Shown here one piece after another: positions 63,181 through 64,000 of a stretch of 64,000 bases of DNA. Within the stretch, counting starts at the first letter, position 1. Each line of letters opens with the position of its first letter. The notes under the pieces were generated by a model that saw only the letters and a program-made list of their open reading frames with translations, was not told the DNA's origin and ran no database searches. The DNA comes from Snuella sedimenti (GTDB lineage Bacteria; Bacteroidota; Bacteroidia; Flavobacteriales; Flavobacteriaceae), in NCBI RefSeq assembly GCF_016428595.1, contig NZ_JAELVQ010000001.1:124001-188000 (forward strand). The letters run 5' to 3'. A program made the position numbers and the translations under genes.

Positions 63181-64000
63181 ATGAAAACAAAATCTCGCCT
63201 TTTAAAAATCGTTGGATACCTCGTTTTATTTGCCATTGGCGTACTATTTGGAAAAACGCTCCTTAAGCCCCAACCAGCAGACACAGTACCTATGCCTACA
63301 ACTATGAAATATCGCAGCGTGGGTGCAACAAATGACTCCTTGACTGTTACAGACCAAAACACCTTTAGTGGCAACATTATTCAGATTAAAGATGGGGAAT
63401 CCATTCAAGAAGCTGTTTTAAAAGCAAATCCAGGGGATTTATTGCGAGTATATCCCGGCACCTATTCGGAAACTGTATACATTGACAAAGACAACATTAG
63501 TATTCAAGGGGTTATTATAGATGGTGTTTGGCCAACATTAGACGGCAAAAAAGCCTTGAATGATGCTATTTTATATTCAGGCAACGGTATTACTGTTGAA
63601 AACTTAAAAATTATTGAGTACAAAGGGAATGGTATCATGGGACAGGCCGGAAACAATTTTATTATTCGAAACAATTGGATTGTTGATACCGGTGTGTATG
63701 GCATTTTTCCTCAATATGGTAAAAATGGCCTCATTAGCCACAATATTTTAACAGAAATTGAAGATGCTGCCATCTATGTTGGTATGTGCGACAACGTAGA
63801 TGTAAAATTCAATGAAGTATATGGTAATGTTGCCGGCATTGAAATTGAGAACTCCAGACATTGTCTGGTTGAAAGCAATCTGGCTTATAACAATACAGGA
63901 GGCATCCTAGCCTTTCTTACTCCCGGACTTCCCATAAAAACAGTATTTGATGTAATCATTAGAAACAACTTTATTAGCGGCAACAACCACGAAAACTTTG
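63181..64000 (+). CDS. Parallel beta-helix protein, 3' end outside the window
   Basis: At least 273 residues, still open at the window edge. An N-terminal hydrophobic segment (LLKIVGYLVLFAIGVLFG) anchors or exports it. The body has regular right-handed beta-helix turns: GNIIQIKDGESIQEAVLKA, ILYSGNGITVENLKIIEY, NNFIIRNNWIVDTG and NVDVKFNEVYGNVAGIEIEN, read in parts, as in NosD/pectate-lyase-like folds. It lies 79 bases after the cytochrome c peroxidase gene and is likely co-transcribed. The substrate is unknown. Confidence 0.85.
   Translation, partial: MKTKSRLLKIVGYLVLFAIGVLFGKTLLKPQPADTVPMPTTMKYRSVGATNDSLTVTDQNTFSGNIIQIKDGESIQEAVLKANPGDLLRVYPGTYSETVYIDKDNISIQGVIIDGVWPTLDGKKALNDAILYSGNGITVENLKIIEYKGNGIMGQAGNNFIIRNNWIVDTGVYGIFPQYGKNGLISHNILTEIEDAAIYVGMCDNVDVKFNEVYGNVAGIEIENSRHCLVESNLAYNNTGGILAFLTPGLPIKTVFDVIIRNNFISGNNHENF

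Noticed and set aside
1-64000. CRISPR arrays, tRNA, rRNA, prophage or complete insertion sequences.
   Set aside because: No regularly spaced repeats, cloverleaf-like sequences, rRNA signatures, phage genes or transposase genes were seen on either strand by reading.

Overview
The window is a 64 kb, AT-rich stretch of a chromosome from a member of the Bacteroidota, most likely the family Flavobacteriaceae. The evidence is gene content and style: a gliding-motility ABC ATPase (GldA), paired DUF3857/transglutaminase-like exported proteins, a split cobalamin-dependent methionine synthase, DAHP synthase fused to chorismate mutase, a MetX-aspartokinase-homoserine dehydrogenase fusion, A-rich start regions without Shine-Dalgarno sequences, and TAnnTTTG-type promoter boxes. 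Genus cannot be settled from the sequence alone. No rRNA, tRNA, CRISPR array, prophage or complete insertion sequence was seen.

Layout. 1-7.3 kb: 5' part of dnaG, a DoxX-like protein, then (minus strand) an ECF sigma factor, its probable anti-sigma factor and a beta-barrel protein, a polyprenyl diphosphate synthase and rlmN. 7.5-21 kb: queA, aroA, a MazG-like pyrophosphohydrolase, two DUF3857/transglutaminase-like proteins (one catalytically degenerate), a YdjM-like membrane protein, dtd, a sialidase, rsgA, an unrecognised exported protein and an M48 peptidase. 21-25.3 kb: an aromatic amino acid operon (prephenate dehydratase, aminotransferase, prephenate dehydrogenase, DAHP synthase-chorismate mutase) preceded by what looks like a transcription attenuator: a 27-codon leader ORF very rich in Tyr/Phe/Trp followed by an intrinsic terminator. 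25.4-30 kb (plus strand): gldA and pta-ackA. 30-38.5 kb (minus): a head-GIN lipoprotein, a PagL-like barrel, metF and the two halves of methionine synthase, separated by small accessory genes and a broken GNAT acetyltransferase. A SAM-I riboswitch lies upstream of the first half. 38.6-49.6 kb: a phosphoesterase lipoprotein, then cysteine synthase, serine acetyltransferase and a full sulfate-to-sulfide set (cysH, cysD, cysN, sulfite reductase fused to a HEPN-like domain, siroheme synthesis, an FNR-like reductase), a DUF2061 protein and an Rrf2 regulator with a candidate operator. 49.6-56.6 kb: metZ-like, metX-thrA fusion and metY, preceded by a second SAM-I riboswitch. 56.6-64 kb: a helical-repeat protein, leuA-leuB, a membrane LytTR regulator, a di-heme cytochrome c peroxidase and a partial parallel beta-helix protein.

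How it fits together. About half the window is amino acid biosynthesis. The sulfate reduction cluster makes sulfide. CysE/CysM fix it into cysteine and MetX plus MetY/MetZ fix it into homocysteine. MetH1/MetH2 and MetF methylate homocysteine. SAM riboswitches sense the end product, an Rrf2 protein with four clustered cysteines may sense sulfur or Fe-S status, and the aromatic operon appears to sense charged aromatic tRNAs through a leader peptide.

Non-coding structure is also notable: a roughly 150-165 bp MITE-like element with TAA target duplications (two copies plus one solo end), a leader-like element present twice in inverted orientation with a covarying 7-bp stem, a small hairpin repeat family, and TTGGTTATT-type short repeats at every gene junction between the two metH halves.
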